Translations under genes and position numbers: made by a program
Source of the DNA: Serratia quinivorans
GTDB lineage: Bacteria; Pseudomonadota; Gammaproteobacteria; Enterobacterales; Enterobacteriaceae
Assembly: GCF_946227985.1 (NCBI RefSeq)
Contig: NZ_CAMKGL010000003.1
Span: 186,001-250,000 of the forward strand
Direction: 5' to 3'
DNA: 64,000 nt
The notes under the pieces: model-generated
What the model was told of the DNA's origin: nothing
Databases searched by the model: none
Seen by the model: only the letters and a program-made list of their open reading frames with translations
In this document: positions 45,875 through 53,682 of the stretch, in pieces
Position numbering within the stretch: position 1 is the first letter of the stretch
How the letters are laid out: each line of letters begins with the position of its first letter

Positions 45875-46651
45875 TTATTTACCGCTCAGGGTATTGTGAA
45901 TGGCATCCAGCCAGCCCGGCACGCCAAGGCTGAAGGACTCGAGGACTTTCATGTCGAAGCCGCGGAAGAAACCGCTCAGCACGAACAACAGCACGATCAC
46001 GGCCATCATGATCTTGGTGATTTTGTTCCAGCCGCTCTCTTCCACGCCTTTACCGATCAGGATGCCCAGCACCAGACCCGGTACGGCGTTGCCCATGATC
46101 AGCTGCGCCAAACCGCCAAAGATGGTGCCCCAGAAACCGGAGCGACGCCCGGCGTCGATCGCCGCCAACCAGAAAATCACCGGCATCACGGTGTTCACCA
46201 GCAGGTTAGCCGCCGGTACCAACACTTTAATCGCCGTGACTTGCAGTGCAGCAGGCACTGCTGAAGCGGTGGTGTTAAGGAAAGCCACCACCAGCATGCC
46301 AATGATGCCGCACGCGATAGCCATTTTTTTCGGATCGTGCAGCGTTTGCGCCAGGTTGCGGTTTTTGACCATCAGCGCTGCCGCACCCCAGTGTGGGATA
46401 ATGCGGTGGTCAACGTCCTGCGTGAAGGCACCTGCCGCCACGGAAGACGCCCAGGCGTTGAAGAAGAAGCCCAGACCGAATGAGAAGTGGGAAGCCGGAT
46501 CGCCCTCGCAGGAGTTCAGCTCGCCCAAGGTACGGAAAGCGCCCATGCCCTGGGTGGTCGGGGCATGGAACATGCGTGCGGCGCCGGCCCCTACGCCAAC
46601 CCCCACCAGTCCGCCGATAATAAGCGACTTAAATAAGATGATTAAAAACAT
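45875..46651 (-). CDS. DUF4311 membrane protein (EF_0832/AHA_3913-like)
   Basis: A 258-residue polytopic protein. The N-terminal helix LFKSLIIGGLVGVGVGAGAA is followed by the loop RMFHAPTTQGMGAFRTLGEL, then several helices (MAIACGIIGMLVVAFLNTTA, LLVNTVMPVIFWLAAIDAG, MMAVIVLLFVLSGFFRGFD). The loop NSCEGDPASHFSFGLGFFFN is polar between two hydrophobic parts and may line a substrate path. It probably pairs with the DUF4310 protein as the permease of the operon. No similarity to a classical PTS EIIC was recognised by eye. Confidence 0.85.
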   Translation of the reverse strand: MFLIILFKSLIIGGLVGVGVGAGAARMFHAPTTQGMGAFRTLGELNSCEGDPASHFSFGLGFFFNAWASSVAAGAFTQDVDHRIIPHWGAAALMVKNRNLAQTLHDPKKMAIACGIIGMLVVAFLNTTASAVPAALQVTAIKVLVPAANLLVNTVMPVIFWLAAIDAGRRSGFWGTIFGGLAQLIMGNAVPGLVLGILIGKGVEESGWNKITKIMMAVIVLLFVLSGFFRGFDMKVLESFSLGVPGWLDAIHNTLSGK

Positions 46652-46681
46652 CAGTATACCCTTTGATTTATGCTAACGTTT

Positions 46682-46978
46682 TTATTTCGTGACGAAGACA
46701 ACTTTTTCTGTGTTGATGATTGTCACGTTCACGGTTATTTCCAGAGTAACGGAGTAGTTTTTTCTTTCGCGCGGAAGAAAGAAAAAAAGAAACTTTTCTT
46801 TTGTTATTTTCTCTTCCGCTTTTAATACGCTGACATCCTGCGGTTCAATACGCAGCAGAATATTACTGGTGGATTTTAATACCGCGCCCTGCACGTTGGC
46901 CAAAGCGGAAGCAAAAGCTTTCGCTTTGCTGTCGCCTTTACCCTCCACCTTTACCGACGTTGTATAGTGTTCTTTCAT
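46682..46978 (-). CDS. DUF4312 small soluble protein (EF_0831/AHA_3912-like)
   Basis: A 98-residue cytosolic protein without a signal or membrane helix. It alternates helix (SKAKAFASALANVQGAVL) and strands (ILLRIEPQDVSVLKA, NYSVTLEITVNVTIIN) and has a basic, aromatic patch (KEKFLFFFLPRERKNY) in the middle. Function unknown. Its start overlaps the stop codon of the SFCGS gene by one base, so the two are made together, probably as partners of the DUF4310/4311 permease. Confidence 0.85.
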   Translation of the reverse strand: MKEHYTTSVKVEGKGDSKAKAFASALANVQGAVLKSTSNILLRIEPQDVSVLKAEEKITKEKFLFFFLPRERKNYSVTLEITVNVTIINTEKVVFVTK

Positions 46979-47343
46979 TACGGATTGCCGTGTTTTTTAA
47001 CGTAGGCCTCAACCAACCTTTGTCCCAGCTCTTCTTTATCCATAAAACCGAAACCTAATACGGTGCAGCCTTCGTTAATTGCCGTCACGCCTTCATCAAT
47101 CGAGCGCATGCCGTATTTAGCTTTATAACCGTATTTGGTCTGAGCGGTAATTGCCCCTGCACCGCCGCTGCCGCAGAAAGAAATGCCCAACTGCGCGCCT
47201 TCCGCTTTCATCACGTCGCCCAGCTTCATATCCGCCGCCACGCCAGGGATAACAATGGCTTTTCCGCCTGCATTTTCAATGCCCTGACCTACTTTCTGAC
47301 CTTTACCCAAACGATCGCCAATCACTACAGTAATCTGACCCAT
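46978..47343 (-). CDS. SFCGS glycine-rich protein (EF_0830/AHA_3911-like)
   Basis: A 121-residue soluble protein with an N-terminal Rossmann-like strand-loop (MGQITVVIGDRLGKGQKVGQ) and the family motif ISFCGSGGAGAITAQ with Cys57. A cysteine followed by a glycine/serine-rich loop recalls the phosphocysteine loop of PTS EIIB domains, but here it is mid-protein, not at the N-terminus. Function is unknown; a phosphocarrier or ligand-binding role is only a hypothesis. It is second in the operon. Confidence 0.86.
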   Translation of the reverse strand: MGQITVVIGDRLGKGQKVGQGIENAGGKAIVIPGVAADMKLGDVMKAEGAQLGISFCGSGGAGAITAQTKYGYKAKYGMRSIDEGVTAINEGCTVLGFGFMDKEELGQRLVEAYVKKHGNP

Positions 47344-47378
47344 GGTATTTTCTCCTGATTAAATTAGTTCGTTAACAG

Positions 47379-47726
47379 CTATTGGTTATTATCTTTTGCC
47401 ACTTCAAAATGCACGGAAAGTAAATAAGCTTCTTCGATAGGTAAAGTTGCAAACTGCCCCACTACCCGCTCGGCCATTTGCATTGATTCCGCCGAAATTT
47501 CATCAAACAGTGATTTATCGACTTCCGGTAATGGCTCACCGGTTATTGAACGTAGCACCATGGCACGAATATGCGACTCCAGCATCTGTTGCTGTACCGC
47601 GTTGGTATAAATACCCTCGGCGTTTAGCATCTCGGTAATACCTGCCAGCACCTGTTCGGTGATTGTCCCGGCCAGGCTGACATCGGGTTGCTCACTATTT
47701 TCTATCGCAACAGATCCATCATTCAC
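47379..47726 (-). CDS. Stand-alone PRD-domain protein (EF_0829/AHA_3910-like)
   Basis: A 115-residue protein consisting of little more than one PTS regulation domain. The two PRD histidines are present: His53 (MLESHIRAMVLRS) and His109 (EEAYLLSVHFEVA). There is no DNA- or RNA-binding domain. It is the first gene of the operon, while a full PRD regulator is the last, so it may buffer or relay phosphorylation to that regulator. Function unproven. Confidence 0.83.
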   Translation of the reverse strand: MNDGSVAIENSEQPDVSLAGTITEQVLAGITEMLNAEGIYTNAVQQQMLESHIRAMVLRSITGEPLPEVDKSLFDEISAESMQMAERVVGQFATLPIEEAYLLSVHFEVAKDNNQ

Positions 47727-48149
47727 TTTTCAGTACCCCTAGATCCAAACATGATTCGGTCAATTGCACGGCATCACCTGAATAACCCGCCTTCTCTGAT
47801 GCCTTTACCCTAACCCCGGGGAGATTTTCTGTGTAGCCTGTTTTTTTCCAGTTGGAAGTGGAAATTCAGTGACCGTCAGGGATCCATTTCGCAAAATAAG
47901 CATTTGCCAGATAATTCAATTAAATTACAAAAAGATAACGCCACAAAGTGTTTCCAGCTCGCCCGGCGACGGTGAAAAGCTTCGTGATCGGGATCTCTTT
48001 CTTTTCCCCGCTTAACCGCCTACTATCGGTAAGACAATTCGACATCAACAACACCCCCGCTCCTCTGGCGCGGGGGTGTTGCTTTTGTGCTGTTTTTCCG
48101 AATTTATGGGCGCGTAACCTGACGCCCTTTGATTTGACTGGAGAGTGGA
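47727..48149. promoter_or_regulatory. Divergent control region between the catabolic operon and rnk
   Basis: This 423-bp region holds the presumed minus-strand promoter of the ten-gene operon and the plus-strand promoter of rnk. An inverted repeat TTTCCA-N8-TGGAAA at 47845-47864 is a possible operator. A loose plus-strand promoter is TTGCCA, 16-bp spacer, TACAAA, near 47905-47932. A strong plus-strand terminator lies at 48049-48085 (separate entry). I found no convincing CRP or sigma-54 site. Confidence 0.4.
48049..48085 (+). terminator. Strong terminator upstream of rnk with no recognised gene before it
   Basis: A perfect 12-bp stem, CAACACCCCCGC (48049-48060) with GCGGGGGTGTTG (48070-48081), is followed by CTTTTG and a later TTTTT run. 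It sits about 70 bp before rnk on the same strand. It could end a small RNA starting near 47935 or act as an attenuator in the rnk leader. Confidence 0.75.
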
Positions 48150-48560
48150 ATGACCAAACCAACCATTACTATTAATGAGCTGGATGCGGAGCGCCTGGAT
48201 GCGCTATTGGCACAACCGGCCTTTGCCAACACCGATGTCGCCACTGCGCTGAACATCGAGCTGGATCGCGCCGAAATTCTGCCGCCGTCCCAAATCCCAG
48301 CCAACGTGGTAACCATGAACAGCCGCGTGCGTTTCCGCGACCTGCATACTGCAGAAGAACACGTGCGGACGCTGGTTTACCCGGCTTCGCTGAAGGACAG
48401 CCACGAACAGCTTTCGGTTATGGCACCTTTGGGCGCAGCCCTGCTGGGCATGCACATAGGTAACCAGATTACCTGGCAGTTGCCGAACGGTGAGGAAGCA
48501 CATATCGAGGTGCTGGAACTGTTGTACCAGCCGGAAGCGGCAGGTGAATACCACCGCTAA
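48150..48560 (+). CDS. rnk: Nucleoside diphosphate kinase regulator Rnk
   Basis: A 136-residue protein matching E. coli Rnk ([68 protein letters not shown]). The N-terminal short coiled coil and C-terminal FKBP-like GreA/GreB domain let it bind RNA polymerase. It affects nucleoside diphosphate kinase levels, and its short coiled coil lacks the catalytic acidic tip of Gre factors. GGAGAG before the ATG sets the start. Confidence 0.95.
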   Translation: MTKPTITINELDAERLDALLAQPAFANTDVATALNIELDRAEILPPSQIPANVVTMNSRVRFRDLHTAEEHVRTLVYPASLKDSHEQLSVMAPLGAALLGMHIGNQITWQLPNGEEAHIEVLELLYQPEAAGEYHR

Positions 48561-48599
48561 GCGGTTATCAGGGCGGTACCCTGCCGCCCTTTCTGTGCC

Positions 48600-49388
48600 T
48601 TACAAACTGATGGCGATCAAAACCAGGATCAGCAGCAATATATAAATTCTGGCATGCCACCTGTCGTTAACCTTCGGCAGCCATCTTTTGGCAAACGCTA
48701 TCCCCGCAATACCCGCCACCACCAACATACCCAGCAGGGTGAGATTGACATAACCCAGATATTGCGGCCCGGTCATTTCCCTCCAGCCCAATCCGATATA
48801 CATCAATGCACCAATGACGGCGACCGGGATCGACAACGGATTGGCCGCGCTGACGCAATGCTTCATTTCGTAGCCATGCCGACGCAATAAAGGCACGGTC
48901 AGCACGCTCCCCCCGACACCGAGTAAGGTCGCAATCACCCCGATTACCGGACCACCGACCCACAAGGTCGTTTTTGACAGCCCTGCACGGGCCGGCTTGA
49001 CTAAAAAACCCTGTCTGAACAGACAATCTGCGATCGTCACCAGCATATAAAGAATAAACAGCAGCCGAACCACTGCGTCCTCAAGAAAACTGGAGGCAAA
49101 AGCCCCCAATGCAGCGCCAATGCCGATAAAATAAACCAACGGGACAATGGTTTCACGCAGCAGGTTACCGCTGCGCCAGTTGGTGAAGGTGGCATAACCC
49201 GAATTCAGGATCATTACCGCCGTCGAGGTCGCTACCGCGATATGCATCGCCTGACCAGGGTGTTCGCCCGAAGCCGCAACCAGATGATAAACAAAGGGAA
49301 CCACCACAAAACCACCGCCAAAACCGAACAAAATGGTGGTAATGCCGGTAATAAACCCGGTTAACAATACGAGAATGATATCTGCCAT
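48600..49388 (-). CDS. TSUP-family (TauE/SafE) membrane transporter
   Basis: A 262-residue inner-membrane protein with about eight helices and the two TSUP repeats, seen as GFITGITTILFGFGGGFVVVP (about 11-31) and GPVIGVIATLLGVGGSVLTVP (about 146-166). TSUP members move sulfite, sulfonates or other small anions; the substrate here is not readable. The start MADIILVLLTG is chosen by family length; a frame 27 codons longer is poorly supported. It is divergent from an AraC regulator that may control it. Confidence 0.88.
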   Translation of the reverse strand: MADIILVLLTGFITGITTILFGFGGGFVVVPFVYHLVAASGEHPGQAMHIAVATSTAVMILNSGYATFTNWRSGNLLRETIVPLVYFIGIGAALGAFASSFLEDAVVRLLFILYMLVTIADCLFRQGFLVKPARAGLSKTTLWVGGPVIGVIATLLGVGGSVLTVPLLRRHGYEMKHCVSAANPLSIPVAVIGALMYIGLGWREMTGPQYLGYVNLTLLGMLVVAGIAGIAFAKRWLPKVNDRWHARIYILLLILVLIAISL

Positions 49389-49510
49389 AGCCTCAAGTCC
49401 CCCCTGAGTAAAAATGTCGGAGGGCAGAATAAAACGATGGCTATTGGCTTGCTTCATATGAAAGGCCAACTATCATTGCGTTTCGGCCAAACTGCTCAAT
49501 AACAGGTTTT

Positions 49511-50296
49511 ATGCGTAACTTACGTATTGATGACCTCGACCACGTGCCCAGACCGGTGATTGCCATAGGTACCGACTATCCTTCAGGCCATCTGTTGCCC
49601 ATGCATAGCCACCGGCGTGCCCAGCTGTTGTATGGCGCTACCGGCGTGATGCACGTATTCACCCGCCAGGGGAACTGGCTTGTGCCACCGCAGCGAGCGG
49701 TATGGCTACCGCCACAGATGCCGCATGAGGTGAGAATGGTCGGCGTCACTACCCGCAGCCTGTACATTGAGCCTGCAGCGCTGCCGGCCGCTCAGCCACA
49801 GGTTTGCCAGGTGGTTAGCGTGACACCGCTGCTGCGCCAACTGTTGATGGCGGCGGTCGATATGCCACTGGAGTATCAGCAGCAAGGCCGTGACGGCGCA
49901 TTGGTCAGTCTGTTATTGCATGAGATTGCCCACCTACAATCTCTGCCACTGCACATCCCACTGCCTGCCGACCGGCGACTGGAGGAACTGTGCCAACGTT
50001 TTCTGCAGCAACCTGACGCGCACGACTCGCCGCAGGCCTGGGCTAAACGCCTGTATATGAGTATCCGCAGCTTCAGCCGCTTTTTCCGGGATCAAACCGG
50101 CATGTCATTTTCACAATGGCGTCAACGGGCCTGCGTAGTGTTGGCGTTGGCCCGGTTGGCTGAAGGTAGCAGTGTGACTCAGGTAGCGCTGGAAATGGGT
50201 TATGAAAGCAGCGCGGCGTTTGCAACCATGTTTCGCCGCGTACTGGGGCAGGCGCCGTCCTGTTATCTGGCCTCAGAACGGCGCGAAAGGGTTTAG
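49511..50296 (+). CDS. AraC-family transcriptional regulator with cupin sensor
   Basis: A 261-residue regulator. The N-terminal cupin domain (GHLLPMHSHRRAQLLYGATG and LVPPQRAVWLPPQMPHEV, about 23-80) is followed by the double-HTH AraC domain (about 160-258; WAKRLYMSIRSFSRFFRDQT and VTQVALEMGYESSAAFATMF). This is the metal-less AraC cupin subfamily often found next to efflux or permease genes. It is divergent from the TSUP gene, 122 bp start to start. Its 3' end overlaps cybC by 4 bp on the opposite strand. Confidence 0.9.
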   Translation: MRNLRIDDLDHVPRPVIAIGTDYPSGHLLPMHSHRRAQLLYGATGVMHVFTRQGNWLVPPQRAVWLPPQMPHEVRMVGVTTRSLYIEPAALPAAQPQVCQVVSVTPLLRQLLMAAVDMPLEYQQQGRDGALVSLLLHEIAHLQSLPLHIPLPADRRLEELCQRFLQQPDAHDSPQAWAKRLYMSIRSFSRFFRDQTGMSFSQWRQRACVVLALARLAEGSSVTQVALEMGYESSAAFATMFRRVLGQAPSCYLASERRERV

Positions 50297-50679
50297 CGGA
50301 ATTTCTTGTGGTTGGCGTCGCGGGTTTGCTTGAAACCCTGGGCGACCTGTTTGGCTTCTGCCAGCTTGCCCTGATTAGCCAACGCCAGCGACTGATCGAT
50401 CTGGCCAATCAGCGTATCCAGCCCGTGATGGAAATCTTTTATCTCTGGGCTATCGTTGGCTTTGTCCTCCATTTTTGGCGGCTTGCTTTGCTTGGCATCC
50501 ACTGCCGCGGCACGCATATTCTGCAAGCTTTGTTTGAAGGTATCGGTAGAGTCGGTGCTCAGCACCTTTTTGTAATTGCCTGCGATGGTATCCATATCGT
50601 CGGCCAGATCGGCCGCGACCGCCAGTGAACTGGCACCCAATAATGCCAACGCCAACAGCGCTTTCAGTTTGTTCGACAT
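50293..50679 (-). CDS. cybC: Soluble cytochrome b562
   Basis: A 128-residue periplasmic four-helix-bundle haem protein. A signal peptide (cleavage after about Ala22) gives a mature chain beginning ADLADDMD, so Met29 is haem ligand Met7; the His in TRDANHKKFR is the second ligand (His102 of E. coli). No CXXCH motif is present, so haem b is bound non-covalently. The physiological electron partner is unknown in E. coli too. It lies downstream of pmbA on the same strand, as in many enterobacteria. Confidence 0.95.
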   Translation of the reverse strand: MSNKLKALLALALLGASSLAVAADLADDMDTIAGNYKKVLSTDSTDTFKQSLQNMRAAAVDAKQSKPPKMEDKANDSPEIKDFHHGLDTLIGQIDQSLALANQGKLAEAKQVAQGFKQTRDANHKKFR

Positions 50680-50830
50680 ACTTGCTCACCTTCCAGTTAT
50701 CGTTTTATTTGACCCAGCCTAACCATAGGCAAGGGGACTGAAAACCGAAACCGAAGATTTGTAAGCAAGGTTAAAACGGGGAAGGGGAAGTGATGCGGCT
50801 GGCAACCGGAGCGGCCAGCCGTAAGCAGAT

Positions 50831-52171
50831 TTACTGACCGGCGATTTTCATGTCCGGCAACAACACGGAACCACACTGGATGTTGCTGCGGGTTTCGATA
50901 TCGCTGCCCACGCTGACGATATTGCGCAGCATATCTTTCAGGTTACCGGCAATGGTTACCTCGCTGACCGGATATTGGATCTCGCCATTTTCCACCCAAA
51001 AACCAGCCGCGCCGCGTGAGTAGTCACCGGTAATACCGCTGACGCCCTGCCCCATCAGTTCGGTGACCACCAGGCCGGTCCCCAACTGTTTCAACATGCC
51101 GGCAAAGTCATTACCCTGACCGGCAATACGCCAGTTATGGATGCCGCCCGCATGGCCAGTACTGTGCATGCCGAGCTTACGCGCCGCATAGCTGGTCATC
51201 AGCCAGGTTTGCAGCACGCCGTCTTTGACAATGTCACGCCGTTGAGTACGCACGCCCTCGCTGTCGAACGGCGTGGAAGCCAGCCCTTTCAGCAGATGCG
51301 GATGCTCTTCGATGGTCAGCCACTCCGGCAGGATCTGCTTGCCCAGCGAATCCAGCAGGAAAGTCGATTTACGGTAAACGCTGCTGCCGCTGATGGCGCC
51401 AACCAGGTGGCCGAACAAACCGGTCGCCACTTCAGAGGCAAACAGCACCGGTGCGGTCATGGTCGACAGCTTGCGCGGAGACAGGCGTGACAAGGTGCGA
51501 CGGGCACATTCCTGCCCCACCCATTCAGGGCTTTCCAGATCGCTCATCGCACGGCCGATGGTATAGGCGTAATCACGCTCCATATCCCCCCCCTGCTCGG
51601 CGATCACACAGCTCGACAACGAATGTCGGCTGGAACAATAGCTTTGCAACATGCCGTGGCTGTTGCCGAACACTTTAATGCCGTAGTGGCTGTTAAAGCT
51701 GCCGCCTTCGGTATTGGTGATGCGCTTGTCCGCCGCCAGGGACGCCTGTTCGGCGCGGGCAGCCAGCTCAATACCGCGATCGGCATCCAGCTCTGCCGGG
51801 TGGAACAGATCCAGGTCCGGCGCGTCAAATGCCAGCAGGTCTTTCTCCGCCGGGCCGGCATGAGGATCCACCGAGGTATAACGGGCGATATCCAGCGCCG
51901 CCTGCACGGTGCGAGCAATAGCGTCCGGGCTGAGATCGGTAGATGAAGCGCTGCCTTTACGTTGCTGGTGATAGACGGTAATACCCAACGCGCCATCGCT
52001 GTTGAATTCAACGTTCTCCACCTCGCCAAAGCGGGTGCTGACGCTGATACCGGTAGATTTGGTCACGGCAACTTCTGCCGCATCAGAACCGGCGCGCGCC
52101 AGTTCCAAAGCCTGTGAAACGGCCTGTTCCAGCGCCTTGCGCTGCTGTGCAACTTGAGTGACTACTTTCAT
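50831..52171 (-). CDS. pmbA: Metalloprotease subunit PmbA/TldE
   Basis: A 446-residue partner of TldD. It keeps the TldE pattern ([52 protein letters not shown]) and lacks the HEXXXH zinc motif, as expected for the non-catalytic half. The TldD/E complex degrades unfolded peptides and matures microcin B17 and CcdA-type substrates. ATG at 52171 is used; the codon before it is TTG. tldD lies about 10 kb away in this same window. Confidence 0.96.
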   Translation of the reverse strand: MKVVTQVAQQRKALEQAVSQALELARAGSDAAEVAVTKSTGISVSTRFGEVENVEFNSDGALGITVYHQQRKGSASSTDLSPDAIARTVQAALDIARYTSVDPHAGPAEKDLLAFDAPDLDLFHPAELDADRGIELAARAEQASLAADKRITNTEGGSFNSHYGIKVFGNSHGMLQSYCSSRHSLSSCVIAEQGGDMERDYAYTIGRAMSDLESPEWVGQECARRTLSRLSPRKLSTMTAPVLFASEVATGLFGHLVGAISGSSVYRKSTFLLDSLGKQILPEWLTIEEHPHLLKGLASTPFDSEGVRTQRRDIVKDGVLQTWLMTSYAARKLGMHSTGHAGGIHNWRIAGQGNDFAGMLKQLGTGLVVTELMGQGVSGITGDYSRGAAGFWVENGEIQYPVSEVTIAGNLKDMLRNIVSVGSDIETRSNIQCGSVLLPDMKIAGQ

Positions 52172-52348
52172 CAATCTGCCATACTTAATCAGAAAATCGT
52201 TGAGAAAAGTGCCGTGGCGGCGTGGTTGCGCGTGGAGTCACACGCAAAAATCATGAGATTTATACTTTTGAGTCTAACAGGAACCGCGTGGAATTTCGCA
52301 TAAAGCCGGCAACCTGTTAGGATTAGCCTCTTTTTAACGGAGCCTACC

Positions 52349-52897
52349 ATGAACAAACAGCCTGAAGACTGGCTCGACGATGTCCCGGAGAACATTGACG
52401 AGGAAGATGACGAGATTATCTGGGTCAGTAAAAGTGAAATTAAACGTGATGCCGAAGCGCTGAAAGACCTGGGTGTTGAACTGGTCGAGCTGGGCAAGAA
52501 CGCGCTGGAACGTATCCCGCTGGATGAAGATTTGCGCGCTGCGATTGATCTGGCGCAGAAGATCAAAAAAGAAGGTCGCCGCCGTCAGCTGCAGCTGATT
52601 GGCAAGATGTTGCGCGCCCGCGACGTAGAGCCGATTCAGACTGCGCTCGACAAGCTGAAGAACCGCCATAACCAACAGGTTTCGCTGTTCCACAAGCTGG
52701 AAGCATTACGTGACCGCCTGGTCGAAGAAGGTGATGACGCGATCCCGCCGATTTTGGCGCTGTATCCGGAAGCCGATCGCCAGCAGCTGCGCTCACTGGT
52801 GCGTAACGCACAGAAAGAGAAGGCCGCTAACAAGCCGCCGAAAGCTTACCGTCAAATCTTCCAGTACCTGCGCGATCTGGCCGAGACCGCAGAATGA
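52349..52897 (+). CDS. darP: Ribosome biogenesis factor DarP (YjgA, DUF615)
   Basis: A 182-residue helical protein matching E. coli YjgA ([66 protein letters not shown]). It joins late 50S assembly intermediates and helps form the peptidyl-transferase centre. It is divergent from pmbA, the usual pair. Confidence 0.96.
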   Translation: MNKQPEDWLDDVPENIDEEDDEIIWVSKSEIKRDAEALKDLGVELVELGKNALERIPLDEDLRAAIDLAQKIKKEGRRRQLQLIGKMLRARDVEPIQTALDKLKNRHNQQVSLFHKLEALRDRLVEEGDDAIPPILALYPEADRQQLRSLVRNAQKEKAANKPPKAYRQIFQYLRDLAETAE

Positions 52898-52908
52898 TCG
52901 CCGCCGTC

Positions 52909-52941
52909 ACCACGGGATGAACCCAGTTCATCCCCGGTGAT
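52909..52941. terminator. Hairpin between darP and the barstar gene
   Basis: The stem GGGATGAA/TTCATCCC with outer CACC/GGTG pairing lies between the convergent genes. There is no T-run, so it is a 3'-end structure rather than a sure terminator. Confidence 0.4.
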
Positions 52942-53227
52942 GTGCAGGTTCACCGCTGCTTTCACGGATATTGAAACGCAGGCTGCCTTCCAGCTCTTCC
53001 TCCGCCTCTTCGAACAACAGGATAATCGCGCCAAAGCGACGTTTGCTGCGGGCATTGAGATGGGTAAATTCTATCTCCACCGGCAAACCTATGTCCGCCG
53101 TCACCACGTCCCACAGTGCATCCAGATTGGCACCAAAGGCCTCATCCAGCGCAAACTTATGCGCGAAGTCGCGGTAAAAAGCCGGCAAATCGTTAATCTG
53201 ATTAAAATCGAACTCTACTTTTGCCAT
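52928..53227 (-). CDS. Barstar-family ribonuclease inhibitor (YhcO-like)
   Basis: A 99-residue barstar-fold protein. FGANLDALWDVVTADIGLPV keeps the barnase-binding aspartates of barstar (Asp36 and Asp40, equivalent to 35 and 39), and an acidic helix follows (LFEEAEEELEG). E. coli YhcO is the orphan homologue at the same locus. Here the gene starts 5 bp after a barnase gene, so it should be the cytosolic immunity protein. ATG at 53227 with GGAG 9 bases upstream is preferred to a GTG three codons earlier. Confidence 0.92.
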   Translation of the reverse strand: MAKVEFDFNQINDLPAFYRDFAHKFALDEAFGANLDALWDVVTADIGLPVEIEFTHLNARSKRRFGAIILLFEEAEEELEGSLRFNIRESSGEPAHHRG

Positions 53228-53232
53228 CAAGC

Positions 53233-53682
53233 TCACTCCACCCGAATGAAGTTTTTATAATGGTCACGCGTGACAAAAATCAGGCCATCGCTGGAATACA
53301 GCAAACGATCGGCGCCGCGCCGGCCGCATTGATAATTGATATCCGCCTCATGCCATACCCGATTGCGGGCCGTGGGCAGTTGCCCTTCACGGTTTGAGAA
53401 ACGATCGCCGCCAATCGCTTTGCCCGGCAACGCCGAACACAGATTGCCGTTACGTGCATCCCATCCCTGTTCACGCGCCTGCTTCTTGGTGATGTAATAG
53501 TCCGGCAGCCGCTGATGCTGCTGCAGGTAGCTCACCACCCTTTGCTGCTGCGTCAGTTGGTCAATACTCTGACCCTCGGCTACCGCCGGTACGTTGGCAA
53601 TCACCCGATCGTTACTGCGCAGTGCATTAAAACCGGCTATCACAACGGCGATAACGATCGCCACGAGGATCCGCTTGTTCAT
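53233..53682 (-). CDS. Barnase-type guanyl-specific ribonuclease with N-terminal signal/anchor
   Basis: A 149-residue protein: a hydrophobic N-terminus (KRILVAIVIAVVIAGF, about 3-18), a spacer, then a complete barnase domain from about residue 45 (VVSYLQQHQRLPDYYITKKQ). Catalytic residues align without gaps to barnase: Glu112 (HEADINY; barnase Glu73), Arg126 (ADRLLYSS; Arg87) and His141 (TRDHYKNF; His102), with KAIGGDRFSNREGQLP as the guanine-binding region. Cys82 and Cys119 fall at barnase positions 43 and 80 and should form a disulfide after export. It is likely an exported RNase toxin or nutrient nuclease, made with its barstar. Confidence 0.93.
   Translation of the reverse strand: MNKRILVAIVIAVVIAGFNALRSNDRVIANVPAVAEGQSIDQLTQQQRVVSYLQQHQRLPDYYITKKQAREQGWDARNGNLCSALPGKAIGGDRFSNREGQLPTARNRVWHEADINYQCGRRGADRLLYSSDGLIFVTRDHYKNFIRVE

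Noticed and set aside
47727-47900. Possible sigma-54 promoter for the catabolic operon (GG-N10-GC at about 47839-47853, minus strand)
   Set aside because: It lacks the conserved CAC and TT parts, and the linked regulator has no AAA+ activator domain.
47948-48175. 75-codon plus-strand frame upstream of rnk
   Set aside because: It reads through the terminator stem and into the rnk start; no ribosome site or family resemblance.
48150-48560. Considered as RraB (RNase E regulator)
   Set aside because: The sequence matches Rnk throughout, including the Gre-like C-terminal domain.
50765-50830. Inverted repeat after pmbA as a terminator
   Set aside because: GGCTGGC/GCCAGCC can pair but there is no T-run on the minus strand.
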